A DNA stretch of 64,000 nt. Source: Paratinospora sagittata (lineage: Eukaryota > Streptophyta > Magnoliopsida > Ranunculales > Menispermaceae). The notes under the pieces were generated by a model. It did not search any database, was not told where the DNA came from, and saw only the letters and a list, made by a program, of their open reading frames with translations. Below, in pieces: positions 1 through 11,690 of the stretch. The stretch spans positions 16,810,001-16,874,000 of the forward strand of contig CM069607.1 in the NCBI GenBank assembly GCA_035771175.1. The letters run 5' to 3'. The position numbers and the translations under genes are program-made. Every line of letters starts with the position of its first letter. Position 1 is the stretch's first letter.

Positions 1-1488
1 AAAGTCAAAAATTGTGGGTACAAATAAGAACCGTCATATGCCCACATGGTCTATCTAACAAGTCCCAACTCACCCATACTACAAGGTGGTAAGTATTATA
101 ATTACATAATCCAAAATATAATACTTCATAATTTAAAACACAATTCAATCAAAATGCCTCTCAACTCACATCGAGGCCTTGGATTCTCTCGCAGGCAAGG
201 CTCTCAAGATATAACTACTCCTTTGCCCTTATTCGGGACAGAAGGACCTGAAAGAGAAAAATGAGGGTGAGCCAACGGTGCCCAGTGAATAGAATTCAAA
301 TATGCTATCAATACTCATCAATAAATATCATGTATGCATGTCAATGTGTAGCATGATTAAAAGCTCATAACATATAGATATCAAGCATTTATAATAAGTT
401 CGATGCAAGTAAAAGCTTATCAATTTGGATCCACATTCCACATGCATTGGGTTACTAGTGCATGTCTATTTCACCGTACCGTTGATCCCAATCATGTTTA
501 TTTTGGATTACTAGTGCACGTCTATTTCACCGTACCGTTGACCCCAATCTCTTCCTTTCCTAAAACCCTCCTATGACAAGGTTAAGTCCCCCTATTAGCC
601 AGATAGATGGGCCCAACCAAAGTCATAAGGTTTTCTCAAATCAATGCATCATTCAAAACATTAGAACACATTCATGCTTTCAACATACAATATATAAGTG
701 ATATGATGACATAAAAGATATAATCATAAATGAAGTCTACTCACAACCAAGCCTCGCGAGAGTATTTAACCACACACGACCACCAAACCGAATCAACCCA
801 ATCAAGATCCTGAAACATACATCAATATCCTACCATACATTAATTTCTATGCTCAATCATATAGACATTACACATCAACCCTAAATCAGCCCACATATAA
901 ACAATAGGCCTAAATCCCATCTAATCCCATCATTCAACTCAAATCACATGACTTAGGCCTCTAATGCATAGTTCTCATTCATAAACCACTCTATTAATCA
1001 AAAATACTGATTTTCAATTCCTTAGGCATAAACATGCTCAAATTGGGTCACTTGATCACAAGTAGGCCTAACCCATGATATGGTCACAACCACCAAATCA
1101 GTAGCATAATCAACCCTAATCATGCTTAATTAAACATAAGTTGCATCAATTCAATGATTCTAGGCCAAAAGCATCAAAAGCCCCAAAATATGAAATTTTT
1201 CATACTTAGGCCATATTGCCGATTTACACTAGGTCACCATGTTCAGCCATGTATATCACTGATTTTGCATCATGGGTTCATCAACAATGGCAACTAGGTC
1301 AACATAGTTAACATGCAAGCTATTTGGAAAGGTCTAAGTTCATATTCTAAATTTACGTCTAATACAAGCAACCCTACCAATTCTTCATTTAATATTCTGT
1401 TCAGATGTATCAATCTACCAATAGAAATATGTAATCACAAAATCAACCATACAGATTGAAGTATGTGAGGAAACAAACCTTGTGTCCA

Positions 1489-2000
1489 AATATCAGCCCA
1501 ATCCAACGGTGGACCGAAAAGATAAGTATATTTGATGAACAAGTCTCTAATTAGACAATTTGTCCTTTCCTGCTGCAAATACTCAAACTCAGATGACTAT
1601 ATCACACAAAATACTAAACGCATAAACCTCTCTACCGTTATAATATAGAAATATCAGTTATAAACTACATACCCAAATTTGATATCCATCCAACGGTAGA
1701 TTGAGGAGATCTACAAGTTTGAGCGAAACGGCACGAGAAATCCAGACATTCCGACCAGCTTTGTTTGAGAGGTTAGATCTCTCAAACGAAACCTCTAATC
1801 AAGATCTTCACCGTTCAGAATGCCGAAATATCAGTTGTACACTACATAACCAAATATTATATCCATCCAACGGTAGATTAAGGAGATCTAGAAGTTTGAG
1901 CGAAACGGCGCGAGAAATCTAGACTTTCCGACCAGCTTTGTTTGAGAGGTTAGATCTCTTAGACAAAACCTTTGATCAAGATGTCCACCGACCAGAATGA
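1489..2000. repeat. Tandem 177-bp LTR repeat (two clear copies plus one degenerate)
   Basis: Two units start at about 1649 and 1826, a spacing of 177 bp. They share AAATATCAGTT...ACTACATA, ATCCATCCAACGGTAGATT, GAGATCTA, GTTTGAGCGAAACGG and GAGAGGTTAGATCTCT. A weaker unit begins near 1489 (AAATATCAGCCCAATCCAACGG). Related units occur near 6471 in the neighbouring LTR. Confidence 0.8.
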
Positions 2001-2094
2001 ATAACCATAAGCTACGAACTTGATGACAAAGTTTGAGCTCAATCTGACCATATATCGCAAAGATCCAGTACTTTGATGAAAACGTCGCAGAGAT

Positions 2095-2314
2095 CTTCCT
2101 CCTGCAACTCCCTCCTTTCTCTTCTTCTTTCCTTTCTCTTCTTTTCTTTCTCTTCTTTTTTTCCTTTCTCTCCACTCACCTCTTTCTAGCACTTCCTTGA
2201 TTCCCTCGTTGATTCTCTCCTTGATTCTCTCCTTGATTCCCTCCTTGATTCGCTCCTTGATTCTCTCCTTGATTCTCTCCTTGATTCCCTCCACTCATTC
2301 TAGCACTTCCTTGA
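2095..2314. repeat. Pyrimidine-rich tract and 12-bp minisatellite
   Basis: A CT-rich tract (about 2095-2190) leads into about eight copies of TTGATTCTCTCC (period 12, about 2197-2291). The array is bracketed by a direct repeat, TCTAGCACTTCCTTGA, at about 2184 and 2298. ORFs reading ERIKERIKE on the minus strand and LILSLIPS on the plus strand are translations of this repeat and not genes. Confidence 0.85.
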
Positions 2315-2744
2315 AGAAGATAAGTGGGCATGGGACACTTGTCCACTTTCATGCACCAACCTTCACATGTGTTGGTCTCATACTACCCATACCAACCACA
2401 TGTACTTTAACCAATATCATGCTTCCATGTATTTTAAATGTCCAATCCATTTAATACACCAAATTTTCATTCTCATTTATCCTTTTATTCAATCAATCCT
2501 AACTCATATCAATTCATGGTTTAATGGGCCCATGCATAAATAATAACATATGCATTATAATTTAATTTAACATGACCCATATACAATTTATGATACACAT
2601 ATTTATATACATTATCAAGCATCAACTATACAAACATTAAACAACCATCAAACAAACACCAAACATAACAAGGCAACGCATAGAGTTTGGGCAAAGTGCA
2701 ATTGGGTTATGGGCTAGATGAAATAATTTTCGGGGCGTCACAAC

Positions 2745-3988
2745 TCAGGCCCGCTCCTTAGTAGTAATTGGCATCAGATTGAACTGTGTAGCAGACATCC
2801 TTAGTGGACACTCGTTCCTCTTGTGCCCTGGAGCTCCACAACCAAAGTAAACTATCGGTCTCTGTCCCTTAAGCGTTGAAGATGCAACCTGCGACCCTGT
2901 CGCGACTGTCTGCTGTCCACTATGCCTGACAATACTCTGCTGCAACTGGGGCCTGCCTGAAGTTTGCACACTTTGGCCTAGAATTGGTGGCGCAACTGAC
3001 ACTAGGGCGGAGGCTATAAATGCCTCATCCCCGCTGCCACCATATCTCTGCCTCTTATTCTTTCGGTTCTTCCTATCAACGAAATACTGACCCACTGACC
3101 CTGTCGGCTGAGTTTGTACTGAAGGAGCTGCATGTGTCTGAACCGTGACTGATGCCCTTATTCGTTAGTAGGCCTCTGCAGTCTCAAAGTCAGTGGCCTG
3201 CATCATCGCCTGAGTGTAAGTCTGTACGCCAGCAAGTCCCAAACCCTGACGGATACTGTCGCGAAACCCATCTCGTAACCTCTGCATGCGTAGGTTATTA
3301 GTTGACACCATCTCTAGAGCGAAGAGTGCCAATCGGTTAAACTCCTACTCGTACTCCATCACTGATCGACTGCCCTGGGTCAGGTGCATGAACTCGATCC
3401 TCCTCTGATCTCGTTCTGACCTCGGGTGGAACTTCTCATAGAAAATCTCTTTAAACCTGGTCCATGTCTGGATCTCATCAATCGTCCGATCCAAACTCAG
3501 CCACCAATCGTCAGCCTTCTCTACGAGCTTAATCTGGCCAACCTCACTCTGTCAGCCTCAGAAGCCTGCATGTCACCGAAAATGGTCTCCATCTTCCTGA
3601 GCCATCTTTCAACTGTCTTAAGGCAAAGGCCTCCACTAAACTCCATTGGGCCTCTGTTCCTGAAGGACTTCATGATCTTCTCATGCCTCTCAGACTCAAA
3701 CCTCTGCTCGAAAATTCCCACAGCCTCATCCGGAACCTTAGCCTGTACCTCAGCCTAAACCTCAGCCTGGACATTGGCATGAACCTCAGCTAGTCCGGCG
3801 CTATCCTCCACGGCCATACCAACACTTCTGTGTTCCCCCTCAACTGAAACACCTGGTTGTGGCTGGTTGTTGCCGTGGACTTGGGCAAGCAGTGCTAGAA
3901 TCTGGGTCTGCTGCTGCTAAATCTGGGTCTGAGTAGCCTGTTGAGCAGCAAGTAAGCAATCTGCCTAAAGCGCTCATCCGGGTCCATG
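2745..3988 (-). pseudogene. Gypsy (chromovirus) gag pseudogene
   Basis: The minus-strand reading begins at an ATG at 3988 (MDPDERF, matching the MDPQEER start of the gag at 63787). It continues through a Gln-rich stretch, an AEVQ-repeat segment near 3720-3790, the capsid-like region (FEQRFESERHEKIMKSF, WLRKMETIFGDM, about 3520-3720) and a CCHC zinc knuckle (CFGCGAPGHKRNEC, about 2800-2845). Frames change several times, and stops appear where Gln is expected (for example QI-stop-QQQ and YE-stop-EFNRL). Gag packages the element's RNA in a particle. No protease or polymerase follows: the sequence passes straight into an LTR start at 2742. Confidence 0.85.
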
Positions 3989-4170
3989 GTTGGTTCTGAA
4001 TTTCCTCTTTTGTAAATTTGAAATTCACAAATAAGGAAAAGTCCTTCAAAGTCACAATCCATGAGAGTTGTTATCCCTAAGATAACTACCCACTATCATA
4101 CCCATAAAAGAAATCAAAATACCTTATAAGCCTTTTATTCTTTTTATGGTTTTCAAACCTAAAACACGGG

Positions 4171-4185
4171 CTCAGATACCCAAGT
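4171..4185 (-). promoter_or_regulatory. Primer-binding site (initiator Met tRNA type)
   Basis: The minus strand reads TTGGGTATCTGAGC directly after the LTR end, a diverged form of the plant PBS TTGGTATCAGAGC. It fixes the 3' border of the LTR at about 4187 and the direction of the element. Confidence 0.75.
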
Positions 4186-4186
4186 T

Positions 4187-6917
4187 TTCACGACCCACTA
4201 TCTATGACGTGATGACCGGCACAGAACCCCAAGTATATCCTCCCTCGATACACCCGACATCCCGTCAGCCTTCTAATAACAAACAGTAATCCCCAAACTT
4301 ATATCAAGACATATGGGCCTAATCAAATCATTAATGTAAAAACATACACAAATGACAACCAAATCTTTTTTTTCTAAGTCCACAATGTCAAATATACAAA
4401 ATAATACTTAACCATGATTACAACCTATCTAAGTGTTAAGTATAGTATTAGTTGTTACATAATACAATTTATCTAAATAAATGAACAGTACTAACACCTA
4501 CGTCACAAAATATCGAGAAATGCCTTGCAGCTAAGTCATTCCCTTCTCCTTCCTATCCGAACCTGAAAGGATAAGAGTGAGGGGTGAGCTACAGCAAGCT
4601 CAGTGAATGTTCTCTACAAGTGGCAACATATATATGCCTTTAGGTAAAGCAATTCAAGATCATTAAACCAAATTAAATATAATGGATATAATCAAGGTTG
4701 CATACATACTCAATATAATGCATCATGTCATATCAAGTCAATACATGTCATTTATGACATGCTCATGCAATCCTAAACACCTCCTAGGTAAGAATCAATA
4801 CAAGGGCCTAAGTGCGCGACACCCATCCCCCGATCAACCTCTTACCCTGTATTCTATTAGAATTTCTAGGATTGTATGGACCACAAGATTCGACCACCAA
4901 GACAAATACTATGCCTAGGCGAATCCTAACATACACAACCCATAAAAATCCTCTGTCAGGTCCACAATTAGGGATCATCACTAGACTCACGAGATTCCTC
5001 GAAGAAATTCCCAGCTAAGAGACTCAATCCAATTGCAACCCTATTAGACTATGCTCAAATACATTTCATGGAACATTTAAGTCATGCATACTATATTAGG
5101 TAAGCATTTAAAATCATTCTATACTACAATGCCATATATAGAAGACAACAAGTAAGGAAACACTCATACTTGATTGGTTAGACTTAGCCAATCCAATCTG
5201 ATCAAATAAAGCACGAGGATGACCACAATCACCTCAAGCACTTCAAATCCCCAATTGGCCTACTTGGGTTACTCAAATCAATTCAAATCCCTACATGAAA
5301 CATGGTCTATACACATTACTGAAAATCAGTCCATAAGTGTGCTAAACAACCATGTTTAAACCCAATTTCATAGCCAATTAAGTTCCTAAAATGATTATAC
5401 CCATTAGTTAATTTCCATATTGCCCAATTCAATCATTTAATACCAATTTAAACTATACATAACCCAAATTGAATGCAATAGGTTGATCCCCCTTGATCCA
5501 AACACTATAATACATGACATTCAATTATATTAAGGGTCAATTTGATTAACTATCAAGTCAATTTCATCAATTGACTAAGTCCAAGTCAAAATTCCCAAAT
5601 TACATGGAAATTACCAAATCACATCGAAATTTATCAAATTACATGGCCTAGGCCAAAATTACTCTACAATAGGGTTTCCATTAATCAAAATCAGTAAATT
5701 AGAGTGTCATACCACCACATTTACCCATGCATTCCATACGAATCATATGCAATTTGAAATAGGAAACCCTAGGTCAAAATCTTAGTTTAGGTCAAATCCA
5801 TGAAACCCCACCAATTTCTTGTTGGAAATTGGGGGTCTTACCATTTATAGACTCCCAACACACTCTAGATTAGCATATCTCAATTCCATGACCTATGTCC
5901 AACATTGGTTTTCCACCACCCTCCTTAAATTTCGGGATTTATGGGTGAAAAACACTCATTAGGTGTTGCTTGAGGTGAGGGAAGGTCATTTGTATAAAAA
6001 CACAAGCATAAAATGGCCTAAACAAGTAAACTCTAGGTCAAGGACCCTTAACATCCGAGATTTATAGAAACCCTAGGGCGAAAAATCAGTTTGCATGCAT
6101 GAAGGAAAGTGATAGAAGGAAGAAAAATGAGAAAGAATGAGGGGGATTTGATTACCTTCGGTGATTTTTGAGCAAAAATCACCAAAAAATCCTAACTTCT
6201 TTCCATTTTTCTCCTTTCCCCTTATTTTTCTCCTCTCCAAGCTCCTTAAACTCTTTTCTATGTGAAAATGAGTAAGTGAGGTAAAAAAAACGAGTTGGTT
6301 GCTTTTATAGGAAAATTTTGGGCCCACATGAAAAAAATACCCTTAAATAAAAGGAAAAGTTTTTCTGCGGCAAATATTTGTACTTAGATAATCAATTTCT
6401 TGAAAATGACTCCCTAATTTAACAATCTAACCGTTCAAAAGTTTTATGAGTCAGTTATCAACATTCTGGTAAGATATCAGCTCAATCCAACGGTGGAATT
6501 GCGAGATATAACCATTTGAGCAAAATTGTATACGAAAATCTACAAATATGAGAAACAGTGTTTGGAGTCTTATACCTTATAGTAGACAACTCCGATCAAG
6601 ATCTATCAGAGGAGAATACGTTGAAAAATTTTAGCCCAATCGAACCACGGATCTAGGAGATCAAGTAATTGATGTAATCGGTGACAGAAATTTCTTCCTC
6701 CATAGAGTGAGCTCCACTGATCCAAAACACCGTTTTCGACATGTTTCGACGCCGAACAGGTCTCCGATCATTCCGAGACTTTACGCACACATTAAACAAC
6801 TTAAAAGCATGCAAAGACACTCAAACCAACACGCGTCGAGCATCAAATACATATACGCATACGTATACGGGTACTCTACGGGTCAAAATAACGTAATCCT
6901 AAGGTACGGGTGTTACA
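4187..6917 (-). mobile_element. Gypsy 5' LTR, minus strand (about 2.7 kb)
   Basis: On the minus strand it begins TGTAACACCCGTACC at 6917 and ends GGGTCGTGA at about 4187, directly before the PBS. A TATA box (CCTATAAAAGC) lies at about 6301-6311. Two degenerate copies of the AATCCAACGG repeat unit occur at about 6471-6680. The length and TGTAACACCC start suit chromoviruses of the Tekay/Del type. It serves the gag at 2745-3988. Confidence 0.8.
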
Positions 6918-7388
6918 AGTATAAGCATACTCAAAAAGATGTGAGCAATAGTAACAAAATGTACATGTATATCAATGTAATCAAGTCAAACATACACATG
7001 TGATCAACAAATGTGTATACATCAAAGATTATACAAAAAATAACAAAAGTACAAAAAATACAAAAGTGTGAACAACAAGAACGTACAAAACATCTCCAAA
7101 ATACATAAATATCCAATCTCCTAACGCTCCCCCTGAGTATGTGCAGAAAAATGATCTAGTCAATCAGACCAATCATATACTAATCTCTCCCCCTTCTGAA
7201 ACATCAAAAAAAGGGTGTTCCTAAGACGGAGGGGACGATCTAGGATCAAGAGATCCAAGCGCAGCGAATATGTCGTCAGCTAGTGAGGTCGGGGCTGCGT
7301 CCTCCGTGGGGGTAGTACCAACATCAACGTCGAGCATGACAGCGGTAACTACATATGAGGTAGGAGTGGTGGAGTGATAAATAATCAA
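6918..7388 (-). mobile_element. Sirevirus 3' non-coding tail with polypurine tracts
   Basis: This lies downstream (minus direction) of a copia RNase H end and is cut at 6918 by the gypsy LTR. The minus strand carries two PPT-like runs, CAGAAGGGGGAG (about 7186-7197) and TCAGGGGGAG (about 7127-7136). Several PPTs before the 3' LTR are a known sirevirus trait. I see no ORF in it. Confidence 0.6.
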
Positions 7389-7621
7389 TTAAGCACTTGA
7401 TAGGTTTGAAAAGTCAAACATGCTCAATTCTCGCCTTATATGTGAAAATTGATCTTTAGCCAAAGGCTTGGTAAAGATATTAGCTAACTGATCTTTTGTT
7501 CCAATATGAATCAATTTCACATTTCCACGTTGCACATGATCTTGAAGAAAATGATGTCTAATTTCAATGTGTTTTGTTCGAGAGTGCATTATAGGATTTT
7601 TGGAAATGTTTATATCACTTG
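7389..7621 (-). pseudogene. Ty1/copia (sirevirus) RNase H C-terminus, truncated
   Basis: The minus-strand reading DINISKNPIMHSRTKHIEI followed by RHHFLQDHVQRG and LANIFTKPLAKDQF is the conserved end of copia RNase H (NPxxHSRTKHIEIRHHF...DIFTKPL). The stop is at 7389. Only about 75 residues remain, because the rest was removed or displaced when the chromovirus LTR at 7622 inserted. In intact elements this domain degrades the RNA strand during reverse transcription. Confidence 0.9.
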
Positions 7622-9664
7622 TGTAACACCCCGTAATTTTAATTAAATACATACGTTGACTTATGCGTATATCAAAATGTATAATACACATATTTTATAT
7701 GTAGGAGCCAAATATACGCGTGTATGAAAATACATGCTATATTTAAGGGGTATTAGTAAATAAATGCAATTATTAAATGAATAATATAAATTCAATTAGG
7801 TGAATTGAATGAATAATGAATATTATGACTAAATGACATAATATAAATTAAAGTGTAAATTGAATAAAATGGGGAAGGTTGGTTAGTTAGGTGGCTTTTG
7901 ATGCATGGAATCAAATTTATAATCATGCTCATCTTGTCTTTCTTTTAAACCTTTAAACATAACCTATTATGTTTATTTATTTTTTTAAAGAGAAAACATG
8001 AAAGAAGAAGAAGTTATTGAGAGAAAGAAAAAGGGCGCGGATGGGAGAACGATGGGTTTCCCAGCCGTTTCGTCTCATGGGTAAGTCATTTTTGTTCTTT
8101 TTCGTTACAAAATTGATCTTTAAGCTACTTGTGACATTTCTATCGGTATAATTTTTGTAATAGGAGGTGTTTTACAGTGTTTCTAAAAATGGGGTTTGGA
8201 CCCACTTTGAATGAAAACACATAAAAATGATATATTATCACTCTTATAGTTGTGTAGATACTAGATATGTGGTTTGTTTGTGTCCATGTGTAATATTGGT
8301 GCCGGTATAGCTACCGGAAGCCCAATTTGACGCTGGGGGCCTTTGGAACCATGTCAAACTCCGGTGAAATTCTAATTTGTAACCATAGAATTATAGAGAA
8401 CTGAATTATGGACATTTCGATACTAAAATTATGATTTTTGGGCATTGATTGATATTTTAAATATATGCCTGAATGAATTTGGTAAATAGGAAAAACTTGG
8501 ACATTAGTAGAAATGTGATTGAAAAACCTAATTTTCTTGTCCATTGCCTTAAAAATAATCATGAGGGCTGGTAAAAAATTTGTACGCCTTACGTGATTTT
8601 TAGAACAAAATGGAATTATGAGAATTAATTGTATGAATTGGAGAGTTAGAATTATATGACTACGTGATAAAAAAAAAATTATTTGATAATTGATTATGGA
8701 TTATCTGGGAATGAATATATGAAAGGATTATATTGTTGATTTGATAGGAATAGTAGAGTGGTTGTAGAGAGTAGGTCTACGCCATACCACTGTGAGTATT
8801 TCTTTACTTTGGTCATTATATGTATGGCATTTTAGATATAAAATGCTTTTAATTTGATAAACATGTTATGATTATTGTGCATGAGTTGAATTCATGAAAT
8901 GATTTTAAAATGAAGCATGCGTTAGATTTGTAAGAACAGACTAACCGCATGAGGTCGATTCTTGGGTAAGCCTCAAGAACTAGGCCCATGTGAGTAACTG
9001 GATTTGTACTCACGTATTAGAGGATTGTCCTAGTTGGATTAATAACCCAGAATTGATGATTATATGAAAATGAGTAATGAGAGAACTGTGGCTACTCTTA
9101 TTGCGGCCAAATGAGAGGTTAGATCCACTCTATTACTTGGAAGGAGGTAGATTGACGTAAATGTTTTAATCCATTATTGCATCGCTTGTAATGGAAATTA
9201 TGATGATCATGTATGTATTTATTTCCATGTTTCGTGTTATTTATAAATGGAATTGCTCAGCATGCATGTTTTATTTATTAATGTATATATAGTGCCATTG
9301 TTAGAAATATTCACTGAGCTTGTTGTAGCTTACCCCATTTTCCTCAAATATTTCAAGTAGAGATAAAGGGAAAGGCAAGGCAAGAGAAGAGTAGCTGACT
9401 CTTCAGTTTCTTTTTCCTATGTATGCATGGTTTCAGGATTGAGAACATGTTATTTTGGGTTATGTATATGTAACATCATATGCATATATATTATCACTAG
9501 ATGAGTGGAGTGATGACATATATGATGGTTTGTGGTATGATGTGAGGAATTTTGTATTTATGTGAATGAATAAATGTTAATAATGTTTTGATTGTGATAA
9601 GAAGGCCGACGTAGTATTGTATACGTTGGTGTAGCGTATATAGTATTATGTGTCAGTCGCGACA
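7622..9664 (+). mobile_element. Chromovirus 5' LTR (2.04 kb)
   Basis: Begins TGTAACACCCCGTAA and ends GTCGCGACA, followed by the PBS. Its first about 345 bp align with the truncated 3' LTR at 17459-17807 at roughly nine bases in ten, so the insertion is old. It cuts the copia RNase H on its left (flank ACTTG, 7617-7621). It contains a perfect inverted repeat CCGGTA-TAGC-TACCGG at 8302-8317. The block near 9600-9660 (GTATACGTTGG...GTATATAGTATTATGTGTCAG) recurs in the other gypsy LTRs. Confidence 0.9.
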
Positions 9665-9667
9665 ACA

Positions 9668-9680
9668 TTGGTATCAGAGC
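9668..9680 (+). promoter_or_regulatory. Primer-binding site TTGGTATCAGAGC
   Basis: Exact match to the complement of the 3' end of plant initiator Met tRNA, three bases after the LTR end. It primes minus-strand DNA synthesis. Confidence 0.9.
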
Positions 9681-9844
9681 ATAGGTTTAAAATATGTAAA
9701 AAGAAATAAAAGTTTTATGATGTTATGTTTGCTTTTATGGGTATATTGTATGGGTAGCTAAATTATGTTTGAATAATTGAATATCTGGCTAATGTTTTCT
9801 CTCTCTATTAATTATACATTTGAAGAGAAAAACCAGATAAAGTT

Positions 9845-11030
9845 CTGGATCCTCAGGAAGATAGGATCAAAAGATTAGAAGAAATTGTAGCTACTCAACA
9901 ACAGCAGAATGCCCAATTGCTGGAACTTGTTGCAAAATTACAGGAGGACAGGCAGAGGATTGAGGCACTCGTAGTACCTGATGTGGGAGCAAACAGTGCA
10001 AGCGCATCTGCTAACAGACCAAAAGTTGAGAGGGCCATCACTGAGTTTGAGATAGCAGTGCAAGATATTGGGGGTGACCCAGAATTGAAGAAAAGGTATG
10101 AAAATGTTATGAAAGCCTTTCAAAGGCATGGACCTCCCACTTTTGTTGGTGGTTTGTCTGTCACAATGGCAGAAAATTGGTTCCTCCGTATGGAAACGAT
10201 TTCCAAAGATATGCAAGTCTCTGATAGTGACAGAGTGAGACTTGCAGTATTTAAATTGGCTGATGATGAGCAGAAGTTGTGGAAAACCATGGATAGGTCA
10301 CATGGACCCATTACTACTTGGGATAGATTTAAATCCCTGTACCATGGGTCATATTATCCTCGGGTTGAGCGTGAGAAACGATGAAGAGAATTCATAGACC
10401 TCCGACAAGGAAACGTGACAGTCAGACAATATAAGCATGAATTTAATAGACTGTCTATGTTTGCACCTGAATTGGCTAAGATAGATGAGATGAGACTGAG
10501 GTAGCTTAGAGATGGGTTGAGAGATCCAATCAGGCAGGACTTGGCTTTAGCTGGAGTCCAGAGTTATGCTCAGGCTATGCGGCAGGCGATGGATTATGAC
10601 ATCACTGAGACTGTTGGCAGGTCAGTTGTACCACTGGAATATATGTTACCACCGACACAACCAGCACCGACTGAGCAACAACAAGCTCCTTCTTTTGAAA
10701 AGAAAAGGAGTAGATGGGGTAGAAAATGGTGGACTGGATAGAAAGAGAAACCAGCGGAAGCACTTATTGGGATAAAGATTTTTGTGATGCCCATAGTTCC
10801 CTATCAGGGAATGACACCTGTAGTCCCACTGGCAGGTAGAGGAGCATTTCCTTCGGTGAGACCGCCACCCAATTAGGATTCTTCTATCAGGCAGCAGTGG
10901 CCAAGAGAACCTGGTAGTAGGAGCAGTTGGTTACCCATTCTGGGCTCAGAGTCCCAAGTTGCTACATCTGCACCCCAAGGGGGACAAGGTGAAACAATGC
11001 ATTTTCCAGCCAGTGCCGCAACTTGCAGGC
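9845..11030 (+). pseudogene. Chromovirus gag pseudogene
   Basis: Reading starts at 9845, where the expected ATG (compare ATGGACCC at 63787) is CTG (CTGGATCCTCAG). Visible parts are an N-terminal Gln-rich coiled segment (IKRLEEIVATQQQQNAQLLE), the VVPDVGA motif, and the capsid-like core (YENVMKAFQRHGPPTFVGG, AENWFLRMETISKDM, LWKTMDRSHGPITTWDRF). One frame continues across stops at 10382 (TGA), 10502, 10739 and 10874 (TAG) through RQYKHEFNRLSMFAPE and DPIRQDLALAGVQSYAQAM. The zinc knuckle expected near 11030 is replaced by a 191-bp insertion. It lies upstream of PR-RT-RNase H-INT, the normal chromovirus order. Confidence 0.9.
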
Positions 11031-11221
11031 TTAAATGTACTCAAAACATGTATCAAAAAGTCATTTATTCACTATAAAAACCTATAAAAACAAAAATAAA
11101 GCCTAAATGCATCTAAAACAACTAAGTATATTAATCATGTAAAAACACCTAAAAACTAACTAAATGAACCTAAAATCTTACAAATCGACATGCAAAACTC
11201 TAACTAAAACTCAACTTATCA
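11031..11221 (-). mobile_element. 191-bp insertion related to the TGAT...ATCA LTR family
   Basis: An A-rich segment interrupts gag. It is flanked on both sides by CAGGC (11026-11030 and 11222-11226). Its right part (CTAAAAACTAACTAAATG...AACTCAACTTATCA) matches the reverse complement of the first about 180 bp of the solo LTR at 58435. It lacks the other LTR end, so it is either a truncated insertion or a deletion product. Confidence 0.65.
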
Positions 11222-11343
11222 CAGGCCCATCTTGTACAACACCAGCTGGCATGAGGGAGCAGGTCCAAGCAGTTACAGAGCCGGACCCAGCAGCCAGTAA
11301 GACACTAATAGAAGGTATGATCAACATATGTGATATTTATATG

Positions 11344-11690
11344 TAAGTTTTGATTGATGTTGGTTCTACCTTGTCCTTTATATCTGGTAGTATGGTGGAT
11401 AGATTACACTTGACTCCTGTTAGAGCTAGTACACTTTCGATATTGAGTACAGCAGCAGGAGAAAGAATATATCCTAATATGATTTGTGAAAACTTTGTGG
11501 TAAAATTTGAGGGACATGAAGTGTCTGTGAACCATAGGGTTTTAGAGTTCCTCGAGTTTGATGCCATATTAGGTATGGATTGGTTGGCCGCATATCATGC
11601 TCATGTGGATTGTTTTTCCAAACGAGTAGTATTTCAGATACCCGCACAACCATCCTTTGTGTATAGAAGTTTGAATACCTAGACCCCTGC
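11344..11690 (+). pseudogene. Chromovirus protease (PR), broken
   Basis: The aspartic protease motif reads LIDVGSTLSFIS (about 11351-11386), where the family has a D-[ST]-G triad; the middle residue is Val here. Downstream are the usual NHRVLEFLEFDAILGMDWL and the start of the PR-RT linker. A stop (TAA) lies at 11344 and another (TAG) at 11680. PR would cut the Gag-Pol polyprotein. It is in the same frame as RT and RNase H. Confidence 0.88.

Larger units (their letters stand above)
1..2742 (-). mobile_element. Ty3/gypsy LTR, minus strand, cut by the window start
   Basis: Read on the minus strand, this region opens at 2742 with TGTGACGCCCCG, the usual start of long plant gypsy LTRs (TGTAACACCCCG type). 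It runs about 2.7 kb to the window edge without its 3' end. Comparison with the LTR at 4187-6917 (shared signals such as GGTGAGC...CAGTGAAT near 265 and 4583, and the CCAACGGTGGA blocks near 1504 and 6488) suggests about 150 bp lie outside. The two LTRs are diverged, so I cannot say they are a pair. There is no coding capacity; short ORFs inside are translated repeats. Confidence 0.75.

Noticed and set aside
1959..2294. ORF with ERIKERIKE-type repeats on the minus strand.
   Set aside because: It is a translation of the 12-bp minisatellite and the CT-rich tract.
9668..9680. TTGGTATCAGAGC as part of a tRNA gene.
   Set aside because: It is followed by gag leader sequence and no cloverleaf can be formed; it is a primer-binding site.
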